Positions 61,572 to 64,000 of a DNA stretch of 64,000 bases are shown one piece after another; positions within the stretch are counted from its first letter, which is position 1, and each line of letters begins with the position of its first letter. The stretch spans positions 1-64,000 of the forward strand of contig DGVB01000026.1 of assembly GCA_002395805.1 (NCBI GenBank), read 5' to 3'. The notes under the pieces are model-generated. The model had not been told where the DNA came from. It was given only the letters and a program-made list of their open reading frames with translations, and ran no database searches. This stretch comes from Bacteroidales bacterium UBA4295. Its GTDB lineage: Bacteria; Bacteroidota; Bacteroidia; Bacteroidales; Paludibacteraceae. The position numbers and the translations under genes were made by a program.

Positions 61572-61588
61572 GAAAAATCGTAAATTTG
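61558..61588 (+). promoter_or_regulatory. Promoter of the 220-aa barrel gene
   Basis: TTG at 61558, 20 bases, TAAATTTG (61581-61588). It shares the palindromic -33 region with the nadC promoter. Confidence 0.83.
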
Positions 61589-61616
61589 CAGCCGAAAACT
61601 GTAAAAACGTGCTTTT

Positions 61617-62279
61617 ATGAACCATAGACGTACTTTCTTTCTGCTTCTCCTCCTCTGTGCCTGCACCATCGCGGGCCTGGCAGAAACGAAATGGGACCAC
61701 CTCACCTGGCGCAACGAGATCCGCTTGGGTTGGGGCGACCAGTTGTTCGAGAGTCTGATGTGGCACAACCCGACCAATATCACCACGACGATGCCGGAGA
61801 GTTACCAGCAGACCTATCATGAGAATTACCGGCACCACCAGCATATCTGGCTGGAATACCAATACCGGTTCAAGCACTGGTTTTCTCTCGGCGGAATGAT
61901 TGATATGAGCGAGGTGGGTTGGGACGATGTGACCCGCAACGGCAGGGGCGTCGAACTGAGCCGCGGCGGCGGACATCATTTCTATAATGTCGTCCTTATG
62001 CCCACCATCCGTTTCACGTATCTATACCACCCGAACGTGAACCTCTATTCGGGAATCGGCATCGGTATGGACATCAATGGCGGTACGGAGACCAACGCCA
62101 AAGGCCAGCATACGGAATACGGCGCCGCGGTCAATATAACGGTGATCGGCGTAGCCGCGAACTACAAACGATGGTTCTGGACGGTCGATTTCGGAGGTAT
62201 GTACGCGCTCAAAAACGCCAACGCCATCTATATGGCTTCGTCGCGAATAATCAACGTAGGATTAGGAGCAAGGTTTTAA
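61617..62279 (+). CDS. Outer-membrane beta-barrel protein, function unknown
   Basis: A 220-aa protein with a signal peptide (FFLLLLLCACTIAGLA, cut near residue 22) and a small barrel: alternating strands such as HIWLEYQYRFKHWFSLGGMI and NVNLYSGIGIGMDINGG, ending NVGLGARF with a terminal Phe. Such eight-stranded barrels are common in Bacteroidota. It lies 4 bases before the hydrolase gene, so the two may work together at the outer membrane. Confidence 0.75.
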   Translation: MNHRRTFFLLLLLCACTIAGLAETKWDHLTWRNEIRLGWGDQLFESLMWHNPTNITTTMPESYQQTYHENYRHHQHIWLEYQYRFKHWFSLGGMIDMSEVGWDDVTRNGRGVELSRGGGHHFYNVVLMPTIRFTYLYHPNVNLYSGIGIGMDINGGTETNAKGQHTEYGAAVNITVIGVAANYKRWFWTVDFGGMYALKNANAIYMASSRIINVGLGARF

Positions 62280-62283
62280 AGGA

Positions 62284-63678
62284 ATGAAGAAGGATAAAGG
62301 AGGAAGAAGGATGAGAGTTATGAGATATAGGTACCAACATATTCTATTGCTGCTTATGGCGGTATGGATGGCGGGCTGTCAGTTCCGCAAGGACGAATAC
62401 GTCGATTTCACAGACCTGACGGGTGCAGGCAACCTGACATTCCGCGTTATCGGTCAGAACGAGCGGGACCTGAGCGAAGGCATCCCGAGCGACTGCTATC
62501 TGCCGGACGGCACACCGGTGTGGGAGTATTCAGATGCCGTTGAGTCCGAACCCGCGTCAGAGAGCAGAGAGGCAGGACCTGCCGGTCCCCGCCGTACCAG
62601 TTCGGTTACCGGAGCAGGAATACTGCAAGAGCTGCTCAAATACGGAAACCAGAACAAGATTATCGAAGTGGTAGGTACTTACCCGAGCATAGATATTGAT
62701 GGCAACCCAATCACCCTTTCCGGCAAAGTGATGCTGCCCAAGAATGGCATCCCCAAACGGATGATTATCGTGAGCCATTATACCGTTTGCTCCAACGCCG
62801 AAGCCCCCAGCAACTGTTTCTCCCTCGAGGGCATGCTGGTAAGAAGCGGATATGGTCTTATCATTCCGGATTATATCGGTTACGGCGTTACGGAAAAGGA
62901 GGTACACCCGTATCTGGTGATGGACGTAACGGCGCATAACGTAGTGGATATGTATCTGGCAGTCAAACCATGGTTAGAAGCTATCGGACGCAAAGCGGAT
63001 GACCCCAGTCTGGATCTCATGGGCTACAGTCAGGGCGGCGCAACCACGATGGCGGTGCAGTACCTGATAGAGACCGAATACAGCAACGCGAGTAGCATTG
63101 ATCATATCATGCTCCACCGTGTGTTTGCCGGCGGCGGTCCGTACGATGTCAAAGCTACCTACGAGCGTTTCGTCAACACCGACACGGCAGGATACCCGGT
63201 TGCCGTTCCGCTCGTTCTGCAAGGAATGATCAAGGGCAACAAACTGAACATGCAGATGGAGGATATGATGCAGCCCTGGCTATGCGAGCATATGGAGAAC
63301 TGGATCAACAGCAAACGGTTCACCTCCGCCCAGATCAACAAAATGATCGGCACAAAGGTCACTCATGAACTGCTGACCGCCGAGGCAATGGAGCAGAAGT
63401 CCGAAAAAGTGGCGGAGCTGTACAAAGCGATGACCCTGAACTCCATCATTGCCTACGACTGGGATCCCCGAGCCCCGGTCTATATGATGCACTCTATGGA
63501 CGACGAGACAGTGCCGTACACCAACGCCACGCATGCCCGGACACATTGGAAAGATGCCAACATCACCTATAATTTCGGGCACTACGGCGGGCACGTGCTG
63601 ACCTGCTTGCGATTTATCTATACCGTACAAGAGTTGTTAGCCAACGAAGAGGCAGAAAGGAAGAAATATGAGAACTAA
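62284..63678 (+). CDS. Alpha/beta-hydrolase lipoprotein (secretory-lipase-like)
   Basis: A 464-aa lipoprotein with lipobox MAGC (Cys32 from the first ATG). The nucleophile elbow is LMGYSQGGATT (Ser about 248). The acid is in HSMDDETVPY and the His in FGHYGGH. The fold resembles secretory lipases and other large esterases; the substrate is unknown. The 5' end is repetitive (GAAGGATAAAGGAGGAAG), so ATG codons at 62311 or 62320 are also possible starts. It overlaps the next gene by 11 bases. Confidence 0.83.
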   Translation: MKKDKGGRRMRVMRYRYQHILLLLMAVWMAGCQFRKDEYVDFTDLTGAGNLTFRVIGQNERDLSEGIPSDCYLPDGTPVWEYSDAVESEPASESREAGPAGPRRTSSVTGAGILQELLKYGNQNKIIEVVGTYPSIDIDGNPITLSGKVMLPKNGIPKRMIIVSHYTVCSNAEAPSNCFSLEGMLVRSGYGLIIPDYIGYGVTEKEVHPYLVMDVTAHNVVDMYLAVKPWLEAIGRKADDPSLDLMGYSQGGATTMAVQYLIETEYSNASSIDHIMLHRVFAGGGPYDVKATYERFVNTDTAGYPVAVPLVLQGMIKGNKLNMQMEDMMQPWLCEHMENWINSKRFTSAQINKMIGTKVTHELLTAEAMEQKSEKVAELYKAMTLNSIIAYDWDPRAPVYMMHSMDDETVPYTNATHARTHWKDANITYNFGHYGGHVLTCLRFIYTVQELLANEEAERKKYEN

Positions 63679-64000
63679 AGACCGCGGCTACGCCGCTCAA
63701 AGCCAAAAGACCGCTACGCTCAAAGACAAAAGACCTACACGGACTCGACGAATCATATTCGGTCTTATGTCTTATGTCCTGGCGCTTGGTTCTGTACTCA
63801 TAGCTCCCTCCTGCAATACGGAGGCGAACTACGAGACGAAGGATGTGGAAGTGAGGATGGCTGTCACGAATGTGTCCTCGGGTTTCATTGAATGTGAGTA
63901 CTATACCAACAAGGATGCTTATTACCTCATCGCTATCTGTGAGCCGTGGGAGGGCTACAACCCCATCACCAACTCCAAACAATTCATGCAACTGGCGCTG
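63668..64000 (+). CDS. Exported lipoprotein, truncated by the window edge
   Basis: An open frame of 111 codons that runs off the end. The first ATG (63668) lies inside the hydrolase gene. Residues 5-28 (RGYAAQSQKTATLKDKRP) are encoded by a repeat, and the hydrophobic part (LMSYVLALGSVLIAPSC) carries a lipobox ending at Cys48. An ATG at 63767 would remove the repeat-coded part. The visible mature sequence (AVTNVSSGFIECEYYTNKDA) resembles beta-sandwich surface lipoproteins, but no family is fixed. Confidence 0.7.
   Translation, partial: MRTKDRGYAAQSQKTATLKDKRPTRTRRIIFGLMSYVLALGSVLIAPSCNTEANYETKDVEVRMAVTNVSSGFIECEYYTNKDAYYLIAICEPWEGYNPITNSKQFMQLAL
63680..63737. repeat. AAGACCGC.. / CTCAAAGACAAAAGACC repeat
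   Basis: AAAGACCGCGGCTACGCCGC, TCAAAGCCAAAAGACCGC and TACGCTCAAAGACAAAAGACC are imperfect copies of one unit, in frame in the start of the last gene. A TCTTATG heptamer pair follows at 63763-63776. Confidence 0.82.

Overview
This window is chromosomal DNA of a member of the Bacteroidales (Bacteroidota). Four things point there: the type IX secretion genes porU and porV sit next to ispF; most genes lack a Shine-Dalgarno sequence; promoters fit the Bacteroidota pattern (TTG, 20 bases, TAnnTTTG); and there are many lineage-typical families (DUF4292, four-helix-bundle S23 proteins, BACON lipoproteins, a stand-alone AURKAIP1/COX24 micro-protein, an LptD of Bacteroidota type). The methylmalonyl-CoA mutase pair suggests succinate/propionate fermentation. 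Base composition is close to balanced except for an AT-rich stretch near 57.5-59.8 kb.

Layout. 0-4.2 kb: mutA-mutB (minus). 4.3-6.5 kb: S23-type four-helix protein and a secreted endonuclease I (minus). 6.9-8.3 kb: porin-like barrel (plus). 8.3-11.9 kb: lpdA, cysE, cysK and a C_GCAxxG protein (minus). 11.9-18.1 kb: two ABC-2 permeases, an HlyD adaptor and TolC, then an acyltransferase and a HAD phosphatase (minus). 18.2 kb: tRNA-Pro(TGG). 18.3-19.8 kb: beta-CASP hydrolase (minus). 19.9-24.3 kb: SDR, S9 peptidase, acyl-ACP thioesterase and a free-standing NrdJ-type C-terminal domain (plus). 24.4-26.5 kb: HU, 29-aa AURKAIP1-like protein and RNase G (minus). 26.6-30 kb: mutY (plus) against DUF2520 and M20 peptidase (minus). 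30.2-31.3 kb: membrane-anchored AraC regulator (minus). 31.5-34.6 kb: three uncharacterised exported proteins. 34.7-39.5 kb: lptD, SlyD-like FKBP and der. 39.6-45.6 kb: FAA-hydrolase-like protein, porU, porV, ispF and a small exported protein. 45.6-48.5 kb: DUF349, ftsE, aroK and sufE (minus). 48.7-57.5 kb: a long plus-strand run (lipid kinase, dut, TPR, DUF4292, EnvC-like, FKBP, Rieske-like, rimM, trmH, U32 peptidase in two pieces, pectinesterase). 57.5-59.8 kb: AT-rich accessory segment. 59.8-61.5 kb: polyvalent-type kinase and nadC (minus). 61.6 kb to the end: barrel protein, alpha/beta-hydrolase lipoprotein and a truncated lipoprotein gene.

The most unusual signal is not a gene. The window is peppered with short degenerate tandem arrays, mostly with a 7-bp period, and with a G/C-rich palindromic element of the form CCCTCCCT-AAAGG-GAGGG. 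They occur between genes and also inside many coding sequences (mutA, lpdA, the beta-CASP gene, the S9 peptidase, the thioesterase, mutY, DUF2520, M20, lptD, the FAA-like gene, porU, DUF4292, trmH, U32, pectinesterase). There they keep the frame and appear as extra low-complexity residues, as protein C-termini, or as the positively charged start of signal peptides. Different array families share the same genes and gaps, which suggests one recurrent insertion or expansion process rather than one mobile element.

Other notable points are a U32 peptidase split by a single in-frame stop, a 112-bp same-strand overlap (trmH/U32), a 71-bp convergent overlap (mutY/DUF2520), a long hairpin in the RNase G leader, and a palindromic -33 element shared by the divergent nadC and barrel-protein promoters. 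All calls come from reading the sequence and knowledge of protein families; no database search was run.
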